From Closterium sp. Naga37s-1 (taxonomy: Eukaryota > Streptophyta > Zygnematophyceae > Desmidiales > Closteriaceae), in assembly GCA_947471745.1 (NCBI GenBank), contig CANJKZ010000172.1:3631001-3695000 (forward strand): a DNA stretch of 64,000 nt. The letters are read 5' to 3'. The translations under genes were made by a program, and so were the position numbers. This document shows positions 1 through 28,202 of this stretch, in pieces (position 1 is the stretch's first letter; each line of letters begins with the position of its first letter). The notes under the pieces were generated by a model. It was given only the letters and a program-made list of their open reading frames with translations. It was not told where the DNA came from and ran no database searches.

Positions 1-18551
<18,551 letters not shown>

Positions 18552-19337
18552 ACGCCGCGGGATGGAGATATGTGAATATTACGCAACGGGTCACCGGAAC
18601 GGGTCACCGCAACGGATATGAGAATAATCCTAAGGATGGCACAGAACGAACCGTATTGATTAATACGAGCACGAATCACGACATCCGGCGCTCGTAACAA
18701 AAGCGTTTGCGCGAGCTTCACGTATCGACCACGAAAAATCAACCGCCAGCTAGCTCGCACTGAGACGCTCTCAAAAGTGCGAGTGTTTTTAGTAGTGAGG
18801 CGTGAAAGCGTCGCAACTTCCGACGAGAATGGTGGCAATGAGGAGCAGAAGATACTACGATCATCAGAAACTAGGTGGTCACAATGAAGTTGGACAACTC
18901 CCAGAAACTCGCTGAGCCTTGCTGAACCGCTGTATAACAACAATAAACCGCAGTACATGTAGATCGCTTTCTCACCTTGCAGGCAGACAAGATCACCCCG
19001 GAATACACCGACTAGGTTTGCATGGTTCGGGTGACTAGTACTTCATTACAGGATCGAACAAAAACGGAGCGCACCACGCAACCAATCAGCTGCGAGAAAA
19101 AATGGTGGGTGGTGGAGGTGATGGCTTCCGCTTGCCTTCGCCGGGTTTCTCCCCCGAGTTCGTCTCCGCGCTTCTGTTCGCGCGCGTGCTGCTATAGTGG
19201 AGCTGTCCCGTAGAAACCCAGCCGCAACCACCTTGGCGGGAGGAAAAGGGGGAACGCTTCAAACTGACCCCCCCACACCACACCAGCCTTGCTCGCGGCG
19301 CGCCCCTTGCGGCCTTGAGGGGCTGGTAGCCTGGTAC
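18552..19337. other. Intergenic region upstream of the ABCC gene
   Basis: No supported gene. Near 18765-18792 the arms CTCGCACT and AGTGCGAG enclose GAGACGCTCTCAAA, a hairpin of the same GAGACG...CTCAAA flavour as the intronic palindromes. No TATA box is evident near the start of the gene. Confidence 0.6.
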
Positions 19338-19806
19338 CAGGGCTGTCGATTGGTTTGGAGCCAGAACTTGAGAGGCTGAGGTGCCCCAAAAGTTGCCCTG
19401 AAATTTCCGGGCTGAGAGCAAACCTGGCACTTGAAATCAGGGCTACCAACTTTTTTGCACTTCGCCAGGGATACCGTATCCTAGGCAAACTACTAAGAGC
19501 CAACTAGGCAATAGGCTGAGGTACGAAACATGTCGATGGATTTGAGGGGGATGGGAGAAGGAAGTAGGGGAGTGGCTGGGAGGAGGTGGGGGGACTGGTG
19601 AGCGAATGGGAGGGAGGGAGGTATTAGTATGGGACGATAAGGGCTAGCCGCGGGATCTGCACTTGAAATCCGGGTTAGGCCCACAACCAGCACTTTGCGG
19701 GAAAGAGCTGCCCTCGAAGCCAACCCTTAAAATTCGGAAGCTGGGCCAAACCCAACCCTTAATGTTCAGGAAATTAAGGGCATTTGCCCTTGAATCGTCA
19801 GCCCTG
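19338..19806. mobile_element. hAT-like non-autonomous element (MITE), 469 bp
   Basis: The left end CAGGGCTGTCGATT and the inverted right end CAGGGCTGACGATT match at 13 of 14 bases and start with CAGGG as in the hAT superfamily. The element is flanked by a perfect 8-bp direct repeat CCTGGTAC (19330-19337 and 19807-19814), the duplication length hAT transposases make. No transposase ORF is present. Subterminal copies of GCACTTGAAATC occur inside. Confidence 0.85.
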
Positions 19807-20084
19807 CCTGGTACATGAGTGAAGAGTCGTGGGCCGAGAAGCAAGCGCCACGTGACTTGTGATGATTGGCGTTTGAAACTTGCTTGGTGGAAGTTGAGGT
19901 TGACGTCAGCCCAGAGGTTTCTTCGCCGAACACGAAGGAACTTTCTCCAACAGCTCAGCCAGGCACACGCCACCACGCCATCACGCCATCACGCCACGCC
20001 CTGGAGTCATTCGCGCTACAGGCCGAAGCAAGAAGCGTAAGAACCTCAACCCTATCGGAACAGCGTAGCACGTTGAGAGTCACA

Positions 20085-22708
20085 CTATCTTAACATGCTC
20101 TCACATATATACTCATCTTCACAAGTGGATATTCTGAAACCTGTTCTCAGCCGCTCGATATCAGACGAGAACGAAGACTTCGGTGTTCCCATGAAAACAT
20201 CAGCCAGCGCACAGACGGCCTTGTCAAGTGTCGCCCGAAGCAACGCCTGGTTCTGAAACCGAAACGGTTGAAGCACTTTCGCCCAAGGCTGCCCTGTCAG
20301 CTCCTCCGGCAGTTGCACGATCTCCACCCCGGGCAGATGGCTCCTAATCACTCGTTCCAGCTGCCCCACCTCTTGCTCATCGGCATCCGTTGCAAGGAAC
20401 ACCGTGGAAATATTCCCGGATCTCACCATCCTCTCCACAATGCATCTCCCAGCGTTCTTCACAGTGAGAAACGCCAGAATCTTTTGATACAGCAGCAGCA
20501 GATCCCCCCTCCGCCAGTGCACAGCCAGGTACCGCTGCGGCTGCCTCTGCTCCCCCCCACTGCCCATCATCTCACTGCTCACACTGCCCTGCTGCTGTCT
20601 TGCGCCAGCCTCTGCAGCACTGTTCTGGCCTGCTGCAGCGACAGCAGCGGTGAAAGGCATTGCGGAGGCATCGGCTGCTGGTGTAATGCCCTCTGGTATT
20701 GGGACGACAGGCGAAACGGCAGTGGAGGAAGAGGAGGGAGGCGAAGACGAGGAGGAGGAAAAGGAAGGAGAGGGAGATGACGAGGTGGAGGACGAGGACA
20801 GGGAAGAGGAAGAGGAGGTGATTGGAGATTTCCAGATGACCTGCTGCACGAATCCCAAGGCTGCTTCCAGCACTGCCGGGTGCGGCTGCACTGCAAGACG
20901 ATTCGCACACTCACCACCCCTTGATCCACCACCACTACCACCACCACTACCCCCAAACGGCAGCCCCACGCTCTTCGAGAGGTTTCCGTAAAGGTTCCAC
21001 TGGTAGGAGTCTCCAAACAGCACAACGTCAGCAGACGGCAGGAGGGAGCTTTCCAGGGCACGAAGATCCGAGAGAGAGAACATGTGGGAGAGAGGCATGT
21101 TGAGGGTAGTCCACGTCATGTTGTGGTATACCACGCCCTCTAGCTCGGGAAGCACGGAAGGCTTGCTCGCCCATGGCTGCATGTAGCATGCCACGTATGG
21201 ACACAGTACCTGTTGCACCATCACTGCACCTTCCTCCTCACTCCCCTCCTCTTCCGTCTCCTGAGGCGCCTCAGAAACAGCAGCAGACTCTCCTGCAGAC
21301 CCTGCCTCCTCTCTCCCGCCGCCTCCAGCACCTCCTTTCCCTCGTCGCGCCGCTGCTGCACTCATACTGCCCCCATTCACCGCTGCCCCCCGAACCTCCT
21401 CCCGAAGCTGCTGGAGCGGGATGGCAGAGCGGGGCCCGTAGCAGCGGTGCAGGTGTGGCAGGTGCAGGAAGGTGCGGCGGTCGTAGAAGCGGGAAACTTC
21501 ATCGGGCTTTAAGGGCACCACGAGGGTACGATTGAGCATGCCTGCTAGCAGCAGATGCCGCCGAATGCACCCTATGCGGTTGCTCGCCTGGAGGAGGTGA
21601 GGGAAGGGGGCACGGATGTGAGCGTTGGTGGGTGTGGGTGTGGACATGGGCGTTGGTGTGGGTGTGGGTTGGAACAGGTGTCATCAATTGCAGCCATGTA
21701 ATTGGTCAGAAATCAGAAGGATTGAAGGGAGAAACGGCCGCCTGGCAACATCAAAGCTACCACACCCATCCAGCCCCATCTAACCTCACACAGCCCCACT
21801 CAATCCCGCCCACACCCAGTCCGATCCCACTCAACCGCATCCAGCCCCACCTGGCTCCTCTGGCAATCCATGAGAATGTACTTCCCGGGCTGAGGCACCC
21901 ACGCAAGGGAACCTTCCTGGAAGGCGCTCTCCCAGAGCCACTTGCGGAAAAGCTTGGGGTGGTCGTTGCAGCGGCCCTGCGCCTTGAGCGCCCTGAGCTG
22001 CTGCTTCTTCTGCTCGAAGGATATGGCATAGCCCCTGGGGAAATCATGGTGGGGAGAGTGGCAGTACGGTTGGGATTCAGGAGGTTGTTTCTTGTTGCAG
22101 GAGTGGGGATGGGGGTAAGGCCCTTACTACAATAGGGGTGCCACGTCACGTCACCACAGAAAAGCCAGCTCTGTACCGAACCGAACCCTCAAGGAATCAC
22201 AGCAGCCGCTACCCACTCCCCATCATCTTACCGAACCTTATTCAAACGCCTCAAATTCTTCGCATGAGCACAAAGGTTTGTTCTTCCACTGAGGACTCCT
22301 CACTTACCATTCTTTCTGAATTTCGGGTGTATCATCTGTTCCCTCCCCTTCCCCACCTCCCACTCCGCCCGTTAGTACCATTTCCCCGCCACCTCTTTCC
22401 CTTCCTACTGCTCGCCCCCTCTTTCCCGCCACTCCAGAAATCCTCCCCCCCTCGACTTGAAGTTCCGCTTCCATCTCCCCCACGCGCCCGACCGTCTCCT
22501 CTACCGGGGATTCAGAGTCGCGCTCCGCCTCTCTCTGCGGATCTCTGCTGCCATCCGCGGCGAGCGGAGGATGCGCCGCTGCGCTTTCCGCGTGGTGCGC
22601 CAACAGGGAAAAGAGCACGCTCTCCGCCAGGAGCCATAGCGCCAACGCGAGCACTCCGCGGCGGTTTCCGCGACCCCGCATCGGGCGCGGCATTTTTCTT
22701 CCGCGCAT
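20085..22708 (-). CDS. O-fucosyltransferase-like (GDP-fucose O-FucT family) type II membrane protein, copy A
   Basis: Exons (minus): 22708-22308, 22034-21851, 21587-20085, giving 695 aa with phases closing. An N-terminal segment LALALWLLAESVLFSLLA after basic residues looks like a Golgi signal anchor. The catalytic part starts at SNRIGCIRRHLLLAGMLNRT and contains the donor-binding motif RYLAVHWRRGDLLLLY and the late motif TGFRISTCEDEYICESM. The family transfers fucose, or a related sugar, from GDP-sugar to protein or glycan acceptors; the acceptor here is unknown. A Ser-rich insert (SSSSLSSSSTSSS...) before HWRRGD is missing from copy B. Copies A and B are tandem paralogs whose similarity extends into the 3' flank. 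No close relation to the ABCC neighbour is evident. The first Met was chosen because it precedes the anchor. Confidence 0.87.
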
Positions 22709-23726
22709 CCCGCGCTCGGCGTGCGTTGGCTAACCGTGTTCCCAGCCGCGTCTCGTGCAGCATATACAGCTCTCGTTGTTCAAATACTGCTGTCGTTGCT
22801 CAACAACTGCTGTCGCTGCTCAAATACTAATGCTGTCAGACACTGGCGACATGAGTCTGAAAAGGAAGTGGCGAGGCGACACAGATGCTTGCACTGCTCA
22901 AGTGCGTTTTTCATGCTCACAGTGTACTGTAGGCGGTTGTTTGTTGTGACACAAGTCGCGGACACTCCCACCGCATTCGCGCGACCGATCCGCCACAGGA
23001 TCAGGTTTTTAAAGGGTCAGAAACGTTTGAGGTTGGAATAGCAGGTTTTCAGTGCGGTGGCGGATCGATATTGCTCACTTGATTGCGGGAATCGAGTGCA
23101 TGTCCTCTCCTCTTGCTTGAATTGCAATGCGAGGCAGCCAGAAAGCAAGTCGGCCGGCGCTCAACTGCAGCCGCTCCAACAGCGTCTATATTCGGTGCTC
23201 CTTTACAAACACAGCAGTATGTATACACCTGTTGCTGAAAACAGTCTCTCTACCTCTGGTAAAATGTGCGCTTCAATGGTGAAAGTTCACTGTCTGCCTA
23301 ACGGGCACCAATGCGACTATAAGGACGTGTTGCACAAACCGGTGCACTGCATCGGTTCGGGACGGGACGGGGATTTCGGAAGGCTCTAGGCAAGCGCAAC
23401 TTTTGGAAGACCATGCTCGGTGGAGCCCTAAGACCTCGTCTTTCGTCTTTCGAGTCGACTCGAAATAGGTCTTTCGTTCGTGGCTGTACAGTGTCGTGTC
23501 GCCTGACCGACTACTGTAGTATGCCCAGCCTAGACTTCGCCGGAGGACCCCACCCAGCTTGGTTCTCTCACTAAATCTTGCTAGGTTTTCAATTGGTGTA
23601 CACTGTACCATACTACAAGACCCATGCCTCCCGTCCTGAGGTTGTTCGCGCTAAAGGCCGCAGCAAGAAGAGTAAAAACATCAGCCCTCTTCTTCAATGC
23701 AAGCGTACACGTTGATGAAAGTCATA
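22709..23726. other. Intergenic region between the fucosyltransferase paralogs
   Basis: No supported gene. The tandem CTCAA(A/C)ACTGCTGTCG(T/C)TG motifs at about 22775-22830 form a short diverged repeat. A perfect 18-nt palindrome TTTCGAGTCGACTCGAAA lies at 23448-23465. The segment 23635-23760 is recognisably homologous to 20003-20110 (3' flank of copy A), which marks the extent of the gene duplication. Confidence 0.7.
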
Positions 23727-26678
23727 CTATCCTAGCATGCTTTCACATATGTACTCATCTTCGCATGTAGATATTCTGAACCCTGTTCTCAGCCTCACAA
23801 TATCAGTCGAAAACGAAGACTTAGGCGTTCCCATAAAAACATCAGCCAGCACACAGACAGCCTTGTCAAGGCTCGCCCGGAGCAACGCCTGGTTCTGAAA
23901 CCGAAACGGATCAAGCACCTTCGCCCAAGGTTGTCCGGTCAGCTCCTCGGGCAGTTGCACAATTTCCACCCCGGGCAGATAACCGTGGACGACTCCTTTC
24001 AGCTGCCCCACCTCTTCCTCATCGGCATCCGTTGCAAGGAACACCGTGGAAATATTCCCCGACCTCACCATCCTCTCCGCAATGCATCTCCCAGTGTTCT
24101 CCACCGTAAGAAACGCCAGAATCTTTTGATACAGCAGCAGCAGATCCCCCCTCCGCCAGTGCACAGCCAGGTACCGCTGCGGCTGCCTCTGTTCCCTCAC
24201 ACTGCCCTGCTGCTGAGTTGCTCCAGCCTCTGCCGCACTGTTCTTGCTAGGCCCAGCTGCAGCGACAGCAGCGGTGAAAGGCACTGCAGAGGCATCGGCT
24301 GCTGCTGTGATGCCCTCTGGCAATGCAGCATCAGGCGATTTCCAGATGACCTGCTGCACGAATCCCAAGGCTGCTTCCAGCACTGCTGGGTGCGGCTGCA
24401 CTGCAAGCCGATTCGCACACTCACCACCCTTTGATTCACCACCACTACCACTATCACTACTCCCAAACGGCAGCCCCACACTCTTTGAGATGTTTCCCTG
24501 AAGGTTCCACTGGTACGAGTCCCCAAACAGCACAACGTCAGCAGACGGCAGCAGCGAACTTCCCAAGGAGCGAAGATCCGAGAGAGTGAATAAGTGAGAA
24601 AGAGGCATGTTGAGAGCAGTCCATGTCATGTTGTGGTATATCACGCCCTCTAGCTCCGGGAGCAAGGAAGGCTTGTTCGTCCATGGCTGCATGTAGCATG
24701 CCTCATATGGACACAGTACCTGTTGCACCATCACTGCACCTTCCATCTCACTCCCCTCGTCTTCCGGCTCCTGAGGCGCCTCAGAAACAGCAGCAGACTC
24801 TCCTGCAGACTCTGCCTCCTCTCCCCCACCACCTCCCGCCTCCCCTTTCCCTTGTCCCGCTGCTGCGCTCTTACTGCTTCCGCTCACCACTGCCCCCCGA
24901 ACCTCCTCCCGAAGCTGGTGGAGCGGGATGGCGGAGCGGGGCCCGTAGCAGCTGTGCAGGTGCGGCAGATGCAGGAAGGTGCGGCGGTCGTAGAAGCGGG
25001 CGACCTCGTCGGGCTTTAAGGGCATCACGAGCGTGCGATTGAGCATGCCTGCCAGGAGCAGATGCCGCCGAATGCACCCTATGCGGTTGCTCACCTGAAC
25101 GAAGTGAGGAAGCAGGGCATAGGTGTGGGTGTGGACGTGTGCGTTGGTGTGGGTGTGGGTGGTTGAGAGTGTAGATGTAAACGAAGGGAACAAGAATAAT
25201 GAGGTAATAGTTAATGGTAAGGCCCATGGGGGCAGGGGGACAGGTTGGATCAGGTGGCATCAACTGCAGCCCGTATAGTTGGTCAGGACTCATGATGAAG
25301 AAAGGGGTGTGGGAAGCAGGAGAGGGAGAAGAGGGAAATGGGAGGATTGACGGAGGAGGCGAGAGTAGGGCGACATCAAAGCAACCCCATCCAACCGCAT
25401 TTAACTCCACCCAGCCCCATCCAGCCCCACGCAGCCCCACTCAATCCCACCCACACCCAGTCCAGCCCCACTCAACCGCATCCAGCCCACCTGGCTCCTC
25501 TGGCAATCCATGAGAATGTACTTCCCAGGCTGTGGCACCCACGCAAGGGAACCTTCCTGGAAGGCGCTCTCCCACAGCCACGTGCGGAAGAGCTTGGGGT
25601 GGGCGTTGCAGCGGCTCTGTGCCTTGAGATTCTTAAGCTGCTGCTGCTTCTCCTTGAAGGATACGGCATAGCCCCTGGAGGGATGGTGGGAAGAGTAGTG
25701 GGTGCGGGTGTGGGAGTGGTGTTTGAGTCGACTCAGAGAGCACCTTGAGCGACTTGAGCTGCTGCTGCTTCTCCTTGAAGGATATGGCATAGCCCCTGGG
25801 ATGATGGTGGGGAGCGTGGGAGAGGGAGCGGGTGTGGGTGTGGGCAAGAGAGTGGGTGTGGAAGCAGGCGTGGGAGTGGGCAGGGGAGTGGTATTAAAGT
25901 GGACTCAGAGTGTGCCTTGAGCGTCTTGAGCTGCTGCTGCTTGTGCTCATCGTAGGATTTAGGGTTGGCCTTGGCATGGTGGTGGGGAGCGTGGGAGTGG
26001 GAGTGAGAGTGGGTGTGGGAAGGGGAACGGGGGTGAGTGTGGGAGCGGGCAAGAGAGTGGTATTGGAGGTGATTCAGAGTGTGCCATGAGCAACCTGCGC
26101 TGCTGCTGTTAACGCTCGAAGGATACGGCATCGCCCCTGTAAAGATGGTTGGGAGCGTGGGAGTAGGCGTGGGCGTGGGAGTGCCAAGCACCACTCTACA
26201 GTAGGCCACATAGCTACCTCACCTGCGACAGGTACCCTTACCATTCCTGCCGAATCTCGGTTGATTCATCTGTTGCCTTCCCTTCCCCTCCTCTCGCTCC
26301 GCCCCTCGTTGACATTCCGCCACCCCTCTCCCCCCCAACTGCTCGCCCCAACCCCCCTCTTTCCTCCAATCCAGAAATCCCCCCCTCGAGCTCCGCTTCC
26401 ATCTCCCCCACTCGCCCGACCGTCTCCCCCTCGCCTTCCGCCCATGCCTGCGGATCCCTCCCGCCTACCCCACCCTTCCCCGCCCTCGGAGCGCTGAGCG
26501 CAAGATGCGCCGCTGCGCTCTCCGCGGGTTGCGCCAAGAGGAGAAAGAGCCCGCTTTCCGCCAGGAGCCAGAACGCCCATGCTCCTCCGCGGTTTCCTCG
26601 TCTCCGCATTGAGCGCAGCACTTCTCTTCCGCACATCCCGCACCGCCGCGCGTTGGCCATCCGCTCCCTCACCCGCAT
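23727..26678 (-). CDS. O-fucosyltransferase-like type II membrane protein, copy B
   Basis: Exons (minus): 26678-26242, 25674-25491, 25094-23727, giving 662 aa with the same intron positions and phases as copy A. The N-terminal anchor is WAFWLLAESGLFLLLA. Shared motifs are SNRIGCIRRHLLLAGMLNRT, FGDSYQWNL, RYLAVHWRRGDLLLLY and RTGFRISTCEDEYICESM. The protein is presumed Golgi-located and GDP-sugar dependent, as for copy A. Intron 1 (25675-26241) is twice as long as in copy A because it holds three echoes of the exon 2 start. Copy A has none, so the echoes arose after the duplication. An alternative start at MANARR, six residues downstream, cannot be excluded. Confidence 0.87.
25720..26135 (-). 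repeat. Three echoes of exon 2 of fucosyltransferase copy B (intron 1)
   Basis: Copies at about 25743-25805, 25914-25962 and 26075-26130 repeat the CTTGAGCTGCTGCTGCTTCT...GGCATAGCCCC acceptor and exon start. The first is preceded by TGAGTCGACTCA (25724-25735, perfect palindrome). The second and third are preceded by the decayed forms GTGGACTCAGAG and GGTGATTCAGAG. Confidence 0.92.
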
Positions 26679-27974
26679 CCGCAGTTTTTGTTTCTCCTGA
26701 GTGAGGGCCCAAAAAGTTTTCTGGTGTCGGAATCGTCAGACTGCCTGTAACGCGACGCGGCTTCCACGATCTTCCTGGTTTCGTGCATTCAGCAACTCAG
26801 CCAATTCAATTCTTGTACGCACGCAGCACGCTGGTAGTTGGGTAGTTCGCTACTTGTTTATTTGTTTGCCCTAGGCGACAGTCTCGCAAACACTAGTTGG
26901 CGAACCCCGAGTTCAGTGCAAACACTGCTTTTGACCCCACCCCAAAACACACACCGTACAAAGTCATTTGTTAACGAATTTAAATCTGACCGCGGGTTGT
27001 CGGAATCTTTATACATCTGATAAACTGAAAATTGCTGGAAATCAGAAAGTCCAACCATTAACTAAATAAAATTATATATATATATGTAGTAAGCAAACAC
27101 AAACAAGATTCGACGTTAACGTCGGAAGGGTTGCGTAGGACTTATATTTTTCGTGCTAGCTTGATACTATATTATACTTATGGTATATCGAGAAAACAAC
27201 GAACTATGCATCTTTATAACATGCTTGTAAGTTCTTCATTTTGTGATTCCTCATGGTAATTCTTTCTTACCATTGATTGTTGTTAATGGAAAATATTTAG
27301 AGAACATAACTTAATTTGTTTCACTAAGCAATATTGTTTTCTAGTGAGTTTGTGTATTTGCAGCCAAATCTTATGTGTCAAAACAGCTAAAAATAATCAT
27401 CTACAAAATTCTTGATTTTGACGAGTATAACGGAACTGATGTGAAAACTGGTTCGTGCCTCGTTGGCAGAAAATTTTCTTGCCAGCGCTACACAAACCCA
27501 ACCCAACCAAACCCTTCCTTTCCCTGTCAACTCTGCTCCCTTGGGAGTCCCGTTTCTTGAATTCAAGCACCTACTCGCCTCTGATCTCCCCTTATCTTCC
27601 CACCCCAAGTACCTTCCCAACCCCGTCGCCATTCCCTTACCAATTGCGTTTTTAGAACCATCTTGCCGTCACCTCTCCCTCACTCCCCGTCGTCGCCTCT
27701 CTTCACCCCCCACCGTCGCCTCTCCCTCCCTCCCCGCCGTCGCTCTCCCTTCCTCCTCCTCGTCGCCGCTCCCTCCTTTCCCGCCGTCGCCTTTGATGGG
27801 TTGCTGCACGACCACGCGTTGCTTTCTTATGCACGGTGTCTCAGGTGCGTTTCCTTCTCTCTCCGAAATGTCATATTTTTTCCACTTTCCTCGTAAGTTC
27901 TCAATGCCGATTGGTCTCTTCTTAGCATTGTGCCTCCATTTTAAGAAGGGGAGAGAGGGAGTGTGAGGGAGTGT
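26679..27974. other. Intergenic region, AT-rich in its middle
   Basis: No gene I can support. The stretch 26830-27460 is much more AT-rich than the rest of the window. It includes (TA)n at 27073-27085 and a perfect 14-nt palindrome CGACGTTAACGTCG at 27111-27124. The stretch 27480-27900 is pyrimidine-rich and has a 167-codon open frame (27463-27966) without recognisable motifs. Confidence 0.6.
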
Positions 27975-28202
27975 GTGTAAACAGGAGCGAGCACGCAGGC
28001 GCATAGCGCGCTGGCGCCTAACAGGCTGGCGCCAAACGCGCTGGCGCCTAGCGCGCTGGCGCCTAACGCGCAGGCGCCTAGGGCGCTGGCGCCTAACGCG
28101 CTAGCGCGTAGCGCGCCAGCGCTTGCTGCGCTGGAGATTGCTGCGCTGGCGTTTGCTGCGCTGGCGCCTAGCGCGCTGGCAGCGCGCTGGCACCCTTGTA
28201 GC
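27975..28202. repeat. GC-rich palindromic tandem repeat (GCGCTGGCGCCTAAC type)
   Basis: Roughly 15-17 bp degenerate units rich in GGCGCC, AGCGCGCT and CAGCG palindromes. Element Copia-1 is inserted at its right edge. The sequence resuming after the element (34899 on) has the same GCGCTG flavour, so the insertion probably split one GC-rich repeat region. Confidence 0.85.

Noticed and set aside
27463..27966. 167-codon frame upstream of Copia-1
   Set aside because: Low-complexity Pro/Ser/Leu translation of a pyrimidine tract with no domain signal.
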